From contig JBAXPR010000078.1 of NCBI GenBank assembly GCA_037132135.1, forward strand, positions 1-17,716: 17,716 nt of DNA. The letters are read 5' to 3'. How positions within the stretch are numbered: position 1 is the stretch's first letter; each line of letters starts with the position of its first letter. Shown here piece after piece: positions 1-5,541 of this stretch. The notes beneath the pieces are model-generated. The model saw only the letters and a list, made by a program, of their open reading frames with translations. It ran no database searches and had not been told where the DNA came from. Source of the DNA: BOG-933 sp037132135. Lineage in GTDB: Bacteria; Pseudomonadota; Alphaproteobacteria; Azospirillales; Azospirillaceae. A program made the translations under genes and the position numbers.

Positions 1-2
1 TT

Positions 3-227
3 TCATGGAAAATCGTTGAAAGCGAAAACGTGTGGCAATATCACCGTAATGATGGCCCTGCAATTATACGCATAAACAAAAATCAGAAGGTAGGGAAGGC
101 GGAGTGGTGGGTAAGGGGCGTTGATATCAGCCATGAAGTTCGACCATGGATTAAGAGTATGGGATTACCTGTATTTTACAAGTGGACAGATGAAAACAAG
201 ATGCTGTTTAAGTTGGCGTTTGGATAA
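3..227 (+). CDS. C-terminal part of a DGPA-repeat-type hypothetical protein (5' end outside window)
   Basis: The frame is open from the first bases of the window to a TAA at 225-227, so the gene very likely starts upstream. A GTG at 30 is an unlikely true start. The protein carries WQYHRNDGPAIIRI, then a tryptophan-rich stretch (AEWWVRGVDI) and the ending TDENKMLFKLAFG. From memory, this pattern (HR-DGPA followed by W-x-x-G strands and a D/E-x-K-x-LFKL ending) recurs in phage- and island-encoded proteins of unknown function built from short beta-strand repeats. The gene is AT-rich compared with the core genes after 3347, which fits horizontally acquired DNA. No enzymatic role can be assigned. 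Confidence 0.6.
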   Translation, partial: SWKIVESENVWQYHRNDGPAIIRINKNQKVGKAEWWVRGVDISHEVRPWIKSMGLPVFYKWTDENKMLFKLAFG

Positions 228-359
228 TTGACTAATTTGGCGGCACAAAAATGCGGGCTTCATAAAATGAACATATATGAATATTGTCTTGACCATATGG
301 CGCCATTGCATAGACTAAATATCGGTATAAGTATATCGCCCTTGGATATGGAGGCTACA

Positions 360-557
360 ATGGCACGGCAAGAATTCAGAAATCACCTTAACATCTTGGT
401 GGGATGGCGTCAGAAACAGGGAGATCACGATGTCGGCTATGATAATCTTGGAAGGCCCAAAGGATATTACGAACCTCGATTTGATGTCACCAAAAACGTC
501 AACGGGATGATCGTCTCGCGTGGCGATACGCTGGTGGCGTTGATCCTGGCACGGTGA
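360..557 (+). CDS. Small hypothetical protein (65 aa)
   Basis: I do not recognise this family. The frame is open from a TTG at 228, directly after the preceding stop, and has ATGs at 267, 297, 348 and 360. I chose 360 because GGAGG at 350-354 lies five bases upstream and is the only good ribosome-binding site. If translation began at 267, the product would be 96 aa. The 65-residue product is soluble and charged, begins MARQEFRNHLNILVGWRQKQ, and has no signal peptide or membrane segment. It ends in a hydrophobic stretch (DTLVALILAR). GC content rises across it relative to upstream. It converges on the minus-strand gene at 566, with only eight bases between the stops. Its function is unknown. 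Confidence 0.5.
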   Translation: MARQEFRNHLNILVGWRQKQGDHDVGYDNLGRPKGYYEPRFDVTKNVNGMIVSRGDTLVALILAR

Positions 558-565
558 GTGAACAT

Positions 566-1054
566 CTACATCGGTTCGTGAAACAGCCCTTCTTGCTGCA
601 ATGCTCTGCCCAACCTCACAGCGCCGACGGCAGCCTCTTCGGCCATCTCATCGAATTCATCTGACACGGCTGTCAGCACCTCGGCCATGATGTCCCACGC
701 TTTGCTGAACGAAGATTGCTCCCCGATGCAAAGAAAGCCACGTTCCGCCATATCCATAACCCAATGCGCGATGATCAGGTATTGGAGGGCAAGCGGTCGG
801 TCAAAGTTTCCCTTGAGGACAATCACGGCAACTCGCTTGGCGCGGCGAACGATTTTACCGACACGGTCAGGAGGAAGTTCGGCGACCGGCTCGTTCATGG
901 CCTCTTGAAGCAGCGCATGAGCCTTGTTCAAGTCTGGGCTTTCACCCCCAAGGTCGCGCTCAAGTTCACGCATCATGACAAGGACGATAGCAGCCGCCAT
1001 AGCCGGAACGATTATCCGCTCCACAACCTGTCGATCTGTTTGAAATGGTGGCAT
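566..1054 (-). CDS. Hypothetical helical protein (162 aa)
   Basis: No family is recognised. The start is placed at the ATG whose complement lies at 1052-1054 (MPPFQTDRQVVERI...). An in-frame ATG at 1099 would add 15 residues, but neither start has a convincing ribosome-binding site. Residues about 12-28 (VPAMAAAIVLVMM) are hydrophobic but followed at once by charged residues, so this looks more like an amphipathic or packed helix than a clear membrane span. The rest is predicted to be mainly helical and acidic near the C-terminus (SDEFDEMAEEA). Codon use looks genuinely coding, and the gene sits inside the accessory region between AT-rich segments. No function is proposed. Confidence 0.6.
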   Translation of the reverse strand: MPPFQTDRQVVERIIVPAMAAAIVLVMMRELERDLGGESPDLNKAHALLQEAMNEPVAELPPDRVGKIVRRAKRVAVIVLKGNFDRPLALQYLIIAHWVMDMAERGFLCIGEQSSFSKAWDIMAEVLTAVSDEFDEMAEEAAVGAVRLGRALQQEGLFHEPM

Positions 1055-1435
1055 GAACAATCGCCTGGAAAGGAAATGGCGTCCAGCGGTGAGTAGCATG
1101 ACGACCGGCCGTCAGCAACTTGCTGATTGATGCTGCGGCCCTTCGGTTTGGCCCGTGTTGCTTTTGCGGGCAGTGCCATCCATAGCGTCCGACGCGCAAT
1201 GCTGCTCGGTGTAGCGTAGTTCCCCAAAACACATGGGCGGGCATCTGGCGAGGCTGGCGGGGTAGCCTGTGCTAGCATTATGTCTGGCGCTGCCCTTGTG
1301 ATCAAGGGGGGGGCATCACACCAACATTAAAGATAATCATTTGCCACGGGCGACAAATTGATAAGAAATTATATTGATCTATATGCTTGGCAAATAGCAT
1401 CATGCATTATCAAGTTAAGATAATGGAGATATACC
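1055..1435. other. Gene-free stretch, AT-rich in its second half
   Basis: About 380 bases hold no supportable gene. Minus-strand reading frames here (ending at 966 and 1012) are rich in Arg, Ala and His, lack ribosome-binding sites, and overlap the gene at 566-1054, so they are read as shadows. From about 1320 the base composition turns strongly AT-rich. The last 80 bases hold the promoter-like and ribosome-binding sequences of the gene at 1436. Confidence 0.6.
1358..1385 (+). promoter_or_regulatory. Sigma70-like promoter candidate upstream of the 1436 gene
   Basis: TTGATA at 1358-1363 matches the -35 consensus in five of six positions. A 16-base AT-rich spacer separates it from TATATG at 1380-1385, which matches four of six in the -10 box. 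This would give a 5' leader of roughly 40-45 bases before the ATG at 1436. The call rests on consensus matching only, in an AT-rich stretch where chance matches are common. Confidence 0.35.
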
Positions 1436-1684
1436 ATGATCAGTTTAAGTAATAACTATAATACACAGCAATATAAAAACTATAACGCGGATCGCAATCA
1501 ATTTCGCTTTGACATTGTTCGTGAAAGCGATGATAATGGATATGAAAAAGTTCGATGGATGATTGACCGAGAAATTCCATGGCGAACGTGGCGGTTTACC
1601 GCATACGCAATATGGATAAATTCAGATCAGATCGATACAATTGTTGCCTTTAAGTTGACGTTCGGCGGCAATACTTACAGGTGA
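1436..1684 (+). CDS. Small AT-rich hypothetical protein (82 aa)
   Basis: The ATG at 1436 has a good ribosome-binding site (GGAGAT at 1425-1430, five bases upstream), which supports a real gene. The product starts with an Asn/Tyr-rich tract (SNNYNTQQYKNYN) and continues with alternating hydrophobic and aromatic residues (VRWMIDREIPWRTWRF) that suggest beta strands. It ends AFKLTFGGNTYR. The FKLTFG ending resembles the FKLAFG ending of the cut-off protein at 3-227, so it may be a distant or degraded member of the same repeat family. That is a weak inference. There is no signal peptide or membrane segment. Codon use is far more AT-rich than that of the core genes, consistent with recent transfer. 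Its function is unknown. Confidence 0.55.
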   Translation: MISLSNNYNTQQYKNYNADRNQFRFDIVRESDDNGYEKVRWMIDREIPWRTWRFTAYAIWINSDQIDTIVAFKLTFGGNTYR

Positions 1685-1809
1685 TGATTTATAGTCCGTT
1701 AGTGGACGAATAATGGCGCCCGTGCCTCTGGAGACATGCTGCCATCATGTAGCCCACCACCCCGTCGAAACATACTCGCCAATAATCTGAATTTGCATTC
1801 AATCTCCGG

Positions 1810-1837
1810 TTGACCTCCATCCAACAATCCATAGGCT
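1810..1837 (+). promoter_or_regulatory. Sigma70-like promoter candidate for the DUF6641 gene
   Basis: TTGACC at 1810-1815 (five of six to the -35 consensus) is followed after a 16-base spacer by TAGGCT at 1832-1837, a typical degenerate alphaproteobacterial -10. Transcription would begin near 1844, giving a leader of about 25 bases with GGAG at 1860-1863 ahead of the ATG at 1870. The 185 bases between the previous stop and this gene hold nothing else I can name. Confidence 0.4.
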
Positions 1838-1869
1838 CTCCATACGAAACAGAACTTATGGAGAACAAC

Positions 1870-2337
1870 ATGAGCATCCTCGAAACTCTCACGCTGTCCG
1901 AGACCACTAAGCATTCGGAAACCATTCAGCCGCATCTGATGCTTCGTCGTCGGATGGTCAATGCCATCAACGAACAGATCGTTGGCGCGACCGCCGAGGC
2001 CAAGGGCGAGCACTATGTCAGGAACATCGAAAAGTGGGTGTTCACCGACAAAAACGCCGGCATCAAGGAGCGGCGAACGGTTCAACGCCCGTTCCGGAAA
2101 ATGTGGTGGCCCAGTGACACCGGCCTCATGCTCGAACTCCGGTTCGCCAACAAGGCGGTCAAGGTTTCCGGCAAGGCGACCATCGTGGTCGGCGAGGTGG
2201 AAAATCTGGTCCCGACCCTCCAGAAGGTGAAGCAGGCGGTTCAGACCGGCGAGTTCGACGCCATCCTCAAGGCGATCACGGAGAGCCGGAAGAAGGCCAC
2301 TGGCAAGAAGAACGGCAAGCCGACTGGTTCGAAGTGA
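1870..2337 (+). CDS. DUF6641 family protein (155 aa)
   Basis: The product begins MSILETLTLSET, carries a central basic segment with a Trp pair (PFRKMWWPSDTGLMLELRF), then a helical region (VENLVPTLQKVKQAVQTGEFD), and ends in a Lys-rich tail (KKATGKKNGK). From memory, this order (an 'LL-x-LTL' start, an arginine-rich helix, a Trp-Trp strand, and a 'LLPTL-x-x-V' helix) and the length of about 150 aa match DUF6641. Those proteins are found in proteobacterial mobile regions, and their biochemical role is unknown. The start at 1870 follows from GGAG seven bases upstream. An in-frame ATG at 1858 and a TTG at 1810 overlap the ribosome-binding site or promoter. It is a single-gene unit with a candidate promoter upstream and a strong hairpin downstream, and is clearly GC-richer than the flanking gene at 1436. 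Confidence 0.7.
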   Translation: MSILETLTLSETTKHSETIQPHLMLRRRMVNAINEQIVGATAEAKGEHYVRNIEKWVFTDKNAGIKERRTVQRPFRKMWWPSDTGLMLELRFANKAVKVSGKATIVVGEVENLVPTLQKVKQAVQTGEFDAILKAITESRKKATGKKNGKPTGSK

Positions 2338-2346
2338 ACCCAATAT

Positions 2347-2377
2347 GATGGCCGGCTGCATTATGCAGCCGGCCATC
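2347..2377. terminator. Strong hairpin between convergent genes
   Basis: A perfect 14-bp inverted repeat (2347-2360 and 2364-2377, core GGCCGGCTGCA) with a TTA loop lies 10 bases after the DUF6641 stop and 27 bases before the stop of the convergent nuclease-like gene. No T-tract follows on either strand, so it may be a bidirectional or non-canonical terminator, or an RNA-stabilising structure. Confidence 0.6.
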
Positions 2378-2403
2378 GTGTGAGTGGGGGAGGGCGGACA
2401 ACT

Positions 2404-2922
2404 TTACGGTTCGTCCGTCCCGAATATCTGGCGATAGGCGGCTATCCAATCTTTGGCGATCATCGCCTGTGCGTCCTCAATCGCCATCATTCCAGCGCAG
2501 ACGCGGCGGTGTAATTCGTTTTCGAGCCGGTCCTTGACGTGGGCATTCCATGTCGAGCCGCCATAAGGTTCCGGCCAGAGGTTCTTGATGTCGTTCGATC
2601 CGCCGAGTTCGAGGCTTATCAGGTGATCAACCTCGCAACCCTCAGCGGTGACGCCGCAAGCATCCTCGTGGTTGCTAGAAATGGCGTATTCAGCGAAAAC
2701 TTGGCGCTTCAACCCTTCGGGAACCTTGCGGACCTTCTTCGAGTAGCCGGGGTGGCAGATTTCGCCGGTCGCCGTGCTCAGGACATCACCCGGCGTCAAT
2801 CTCGGGTCAGGTAGGTCGCCGGCAACAGCGGCAGTGGAGAATGTCAGCGCCAGGATTAGGAGGGGAATGCTTGTGGCAGTCACCAGGATCGTCAGTAAGC
2901 GAGCCAAAACGAATCGGGACAA
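2404..2922 (-). CDS. Exported HNH-type nuclease-like protein (about 172 aa)
   Basis: Numbering from the proposed TTG start, residues 1-34 form a signal peptide: a basic start, a long hydrophobic core (LLTILVTATSIPLLILALTF), then AVA before GDLPDP. The mature part has CHPGYSKKVRKVP (56-68) and a ββα-metal core with D99-H100 in CEVDHLISLELGGSN, N110 and N114 in NLWPEPY. It ends in a helical region with a fourth Cys (RRVCAG). This matches the DH...N...N pattern of HNH endonucleases. I recall small exported proteins of this type in plasmids and integrative elements. The start is uncertain: the frame stays open to ATGs at 3009 and 3099, but those overlap the gene at 2933-3118 and lack ribosome-binding sites. 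Nuclease activity is inferred only. A non-catalytic role is possible. Confidence 0.65.
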   Translation of the reverse strand: MSRFVLARLLTILVTATSIPLLILALTFSTAAVAGDLPDPRLTPGDVLSTATGEICHPGYSKKVRKVPEGLKRQVFAEYAISSNHEDACGVTAEGCEVDHLISLELGGSNDIKNLWPEPYGGSTWNAHVKDRLENELHRRVCAGMMAIEDAQAMIAKDWIAAYRQIFGTDEP

Positions 2923-2932
2923 CGGTGCGATC

Positions 2933-3118
2933 TCATCGTTGGGGCTTGCCAGCAAGCGCCGTTGGGGCAGGGGGATTGAGTTCGGAATGACATGCTTCCG
3001 GGACCTCATTGAGGAACCGGCGCCGTTCCTCCACACTGGCCCGCGACCAAGCAAGCCGCAGATCGTCGAGATGTTCACGACTTCGGACACGACCACCATC
3101 CAGCACCGCCAACTTCAT
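2933..3118 (-). CDS. Small hypothetical protein (61 aa), upstream partner of the nuclease-like gene
   Basis: The ATG at 3118 has AGAGG five bases upstream, a good ribosome-binding site that decides this start over the in-frame ATG at 3151. The product begins MKLAVLDGGRVRSREHLDDL, continues LAWSRASVEERRRFLNEV, and ends in a Pro-rich tail. The segment from about residue 15 to 40 reads as two charged helices ('L-x-x-AW-x-x-AS-x-EE-R-x-x-FL'). I have seen this style in small accessory-region proteins of alphaproteobacteria but cannot name a family. It ends 10 bases before the proposed TTG start of the nuclease-like gene, so the two probably share a transcript and may be translationally linked. 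The longer version of the nuclease frame would overlap it in another frame. Its function is unknown. Confidence 0.5.
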   Translation of the reverse strand: MKLAVLDGGRVRSREHLDDLRLAWSRASVEERRRFLNEVPEACHSELNPPAPTALAGKPQR

Positions 3119-3346
3119 GCTTGCCTCTACTTTACAGCATAATGCGGCCACGATAGAACAAGAGTGGAACGCCTTTCAACCAGAATAGAAAAATCAATCA
3201 TTGCGAGATGCGATGCGGAGGAAAAATACGATCAGTCCAATATCGCGACACAATTCGAAAAATAGAAGCATACACATATGTTGAGCATGCGTCATAGTTG
3301 TGTATTTTATCCAATAAAAACAATATGTTCTGGCTTCACTGTTTAT
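3119..3346. other. AT-rich end segment of the island, no gene of its own
   Basis: These 228 bases are AT-rich and contain no independent gene. The comM reading frame runs into them by chance and stops at 3194. They contain the short near-repeats ACACATATGTT (3272-3282) and ACAATATGTT (3320-3329), which could be recombinase or transposase contact sites but may be chance. The abrupt change to GC-rich comM sequence at 3347 marks the element boundary. Confidence 0.5.
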
Positions 3347-3841
3347 GTGGTTGATCAGCGCCAGCAGCGAGGCCGGGGCGAGCACGTCGAGATCGCCGGC
3401 CCAGGCCGCCTCGCCGCCCGAGGCCAGGGGACAGATCAGGCCGCGTTCGCGGGCCAGGGCGTTGACCGCCGCCGGCAGCACCCCGGCCACCGGGGTCAGC
3501 GAGCCGTCGAGGGCCAACTCGCCAAGGGCGACATAGCGGGCGATCTCGTCTCCCGGCAGCACCCCCATCACGGTCAGCAGGCCGAGCGCGATCGGCAGAT
3601 CGAAGTGGCTGCCCTCCTTGAGGACATCGGCGGGTGCGAGGTTGACCGTGATGCGCTTGGGGGGCAGCCCCAGCCCAAGCGCATGCAGTGAGGACCGGAC
3701 CCGCTCCCGGCTCTCGGCCACCGCCTTGTCGGGCAGGCCGACGATGGTGAAGGCGACGATGCCGCCGGACATCTGCACCTGAACGTCGATATCGAGCACC
3801 TCGATACCCTGAAACGCCACCGTTCTGACCCGTGCAACCAC
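3194..3841 (-). pseudogene. comM: comM (yifB) 5' fragment, truncated by the island end
   Basis: ComM/YifB is a hexameric AAA+ Mg-chelatase-like helicase that drives branch migration during natural transformation. The GTG start at 3841 gives the family's usual N-terminus (VARVRTVAFQGIEVLDIDVQ), then AFTIVGLPDKAVAESRERVR, ITVNLAPADVLKEGSHFDLP and VALGELALDG. The match holds through residue 165 (LLALINH). Normal ComM then continues with FKG and the ATPase module. Here the frame instead crosses at 3346/3347 into unrelated AT-rich sequence (ISNEAR-like low-complexity residues) and stops after about 51 codons. The Walker A/B ATPase core and C-terminal domain are absent, so the product should be non-functional. 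The missing 3' part probably lies at the other end of the island, outside the window. In Acinetobacter, comM is a known hotspot for AbaR-type islands. Confidence 0.85.
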
Positions 3842-4100
3842 GCCAGCGTACCCCGAGAGCCACCACACCGCATGCCAGTGTAGGTGGACGCCGCGGCCGG
3901 CGCCAGTGTTACGATCCGGGCGCTTTGTCATGATCATTGCTGGCGGTGGCCGCTGTGGCGGATGATATGCGACAAAATGCCGCATGTCATGGCAGGGTGG
4001 AGGCTCGCGAGGCCATCTTCTCGCTATCCAATGGCCTTGAGATAATTTATTGTCAAATATTGTTAGAATTGTCGATCGTTCCAGGACAGGGGGGCCGGGG

Positions 4101-4661
4101 GTGGCCAGCGCGGTGAGGATCAAGCGAGACCTGGAAAGAATGATCTCGGCGCTGGAGGGGCAGCTCCTGGGTGCCGAGATGCTCGCGAGTTCGGTCGAGA
4201 ACAGTCTGAAGGCCGAGACCTTCGGCGCCTATCAGAGCTTCCGGTACAAAGTTGATGAGCTTAGGTCTCTTTCGGTTCTGATCGAAGAGCGTTTTAAATA
4301 CCTGCTGGAGGAGAATGTTGATCTGCTTCGCCAGCAGTTTGAATTGCTTGACGTGCTGCTGTTGACCATGATTATCCGATGTTACCGGCAGTTTTTTTCC
4401 ATTCTCTCGGAATGTCAGGCTCTGCCCCTCGGTGCCCATGAGATTTTCTCGCCGGAGCTTGACATCCTCGACGACACCCGCGAGCGTCTGTCCCGCCCGG
4501 TTTATGCCGATCAGATCGCCGAGGAGTTGAGGGTCGATCTCGAATTTGCCGTCGAGGCCATTCGTGCGGTCATCGGCCGAGCCGAGCCGCTGCCCGACTT
4601 TTCCTTCATGGCGAAAAATCCGGATATGGAGGAAGATCAGGGCGCCCGGTTGCTGCACTGA
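4101..4661 (+). CDS. Hypothetical alpha-helical protein (186 aa)
   Basis: No family is recognised. The frame is open from a TTG at 4050. I place the start at the GTG at 4101, because the bases before it are AT-rich leader-like sequence and a G-rich stretch (AGGACAGGGGGG) sits just upstream. GTG at 4116 is another option. The product has long charged helices with heptad-like spacing (LERMISALEGQLLGAEMLASS, then VDELRSLSVLIEERFKYLLEENVDLL) that suggest coiled coils. A hydrophobic stretch (LLDVLLLTMIIRCY) and an acidic C-terminal third follow. There is no signal peptide. It is divergent from comM and is followed after 55 bases by a 44-codon gene on the same strand, probably in the same transcript. 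A structural or scaffold role is possible but unsupported. Confidence 0.7.
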   Translation: MASAVRIKRDLERMISALEGQLLGAEMLASSVENSLKAETFGAYQSFRYKVDELRSLSVLIEERFKYLLEENVDLLRQQFELLDVLLLTMIIRCYRQFFSILSECQALPLGAHEIFSPELDILDDTRERLSRPVYADQIAEELRVDLEFAVEAIRAVIGRAEPLPDFSFMAKNPDMEEDQGARLLH

Positions 4662-4716
4662 CGGTGTGGCCGCCGGCTGACCGCGTCCTCGACCGACCCT
4701 TTCAGGAGTTGCGAGC

Positions 4717-4851
4717 ATGAACGACCGGACCGACCTGAGGGACGTCAAACTCGTCCCGGTTCCGGAGACTTGGTGGCAGAAACTGGTGCGCCGCCTCTTG
4801 GGCAAGCCGGCGCCGCTGGAGTTTGTGGAAAAGAAGCGGCTGCGGGAGTGA
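4717..4851 (+). CDS. Very small protein (44 aa)
   Basis: The ATG at 4717 has AGGAG at 4704-4708 eight bases upstream, and the frame runs 44 codons to TGA at 4849-4851. The product reads MNDRTDLRDVKLVPVPETWW, then QKLVRRLLGKPAPLEFVEKK and a short basic end. It is highly charged, with a Trp pair and a basic amphipathic helix (WWQKLVRRLLGK) that could contact a membrane or a partner. GC-rich third positions and the clear ribosome-binding site support coding. It lies between the helical protein and the HAD phosphatase on the same strand, so it may be co-transcribed with either. Its function and family are unknown. Confidence 0.55.
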   Translation: MNDRTDLRDVKLVPVPETWWQKLVRRLLGKPAPLEFVEKKRLRE

Positions 4852-4878
4852 CGGCCGCGGACCGGGTCACCCCCTGAC

Positions 4879-5541
4879 ATGACGCTGAAACTGGCGCTCT
4901 TCGATTGCGATGGCACGCTGATCGACAGCCAGCATGCCATCGTCTCGGCGATGGCGGCGGCGTGGCGCAGCGAGGGGCTGGCCGAGCCGGACCCTCACCG
5001 GGTGCGCCGGGTGGTCGGTCTCTCCCTGGTCGAGGCGGTAGCACGGCTGCTGCCCGAGGGAGACGCCGCGTTTCATCTGCGGCTGGCCGAGCGGTACAAA
5101 CTGGCCTTCGCTCAGGAACGGCTGGCCGGGCTGCATGGCGAGCCGGTGTTTCCGGGCGTGCGCAGGGTGCTGGAGGCGCTGGAGGGCGCCGGCGTGCTGA
5201 TGGGCGTGGCCACCGGCAAGTCGATGCGCGGCCTTGCCGCGGTGTTGGAGCAGCACGATCTCGGCCGCTTTTTCGTCACCCTCCAGACCGCCGATTTCGG
5301 GCCGGGCAAGCCAGACCCCGACATGATCTTCCGGGCGCTGGCCGAGGCGGGCGGCGAGCCCGAGACCACGGTGATGATCGGCGATACCGTCTACGACATC
5401 GAGATGGCGGTCCGGGCCGGCGCCCGGGCGATCGGCGTCAGCTGGGGCTATCACGAGTCCGAAGAACTGCTGGCCGCCGGGGCCGGGCAGGTGGTTGACA
5501 GCGCCGAGGCGCTGCTGCCGGCGATCATGACGCTGGCCTGA
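4879..5541 (+). CDS. HAD-superfamily phosphatase, phosphoglycolate phosphatase-like (220 aa)
   Basis: This is a subfamily IA haloacid-dehalogenase-type hydrolase, which hydrolyses phosphate monoesters through an aspartyl-phosphate in the cytoplasm. All four motifs are present: DCDGT with nucleophile D9 and acid/base D11, motif II T112 (VATGKS), motif III K144 (PGKPDPD), and motif IV D169/D173 (IGDTVYDIEM). A helical cap lies between residues about 17 and 90. The length and the ending (GVSWGYHE...) fit the Gph/phosphoglycolate phosphatase-like group, but the substrate cannot be fixed by sequence alone. In several alphaproteobacteria a similar gene follows an RluC-type pseudouridine synthase, which is not the case here. 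The ribosome-binding site is weak. The 3' end overlaps the convergent AMP-ligase gene by 17 bases. Confidence 0.9.
   Translation: MTLKLALFDCDGTLIDSQHAIVSAMAAAWRSEGLAEPDPHRVRRVVGLSLVEAVARLLPEGDAAFHLRLAERYKLAFAQERLAGLHGEPVFPGVRRVLEALEGAGVLMGVATGKSMRGLAAVLEQHDLGRFFVTLQTADFGPGKPDPDMIFRALAEAGGEPETTVMIGDTVYDIEMAVRAGARAIGVSWGYHESEELLAAGAGQVVDSAEALLPAIMTLA

Noticed and set aside
3842..4100. Possible regulator-binding palindrome between comM and the helical protein (ATGCG...CGCAT)
   Set aside because: The stem is only five bases and the sequence does not match a recognised regulator consensus.
4053..4940. Minus-strand frame of 295 codons opposite the helical protein
   Set aside because: It spans both the helical protein and the start of the HAD phosphatase, has no ribosome-binding site and shows no domain.
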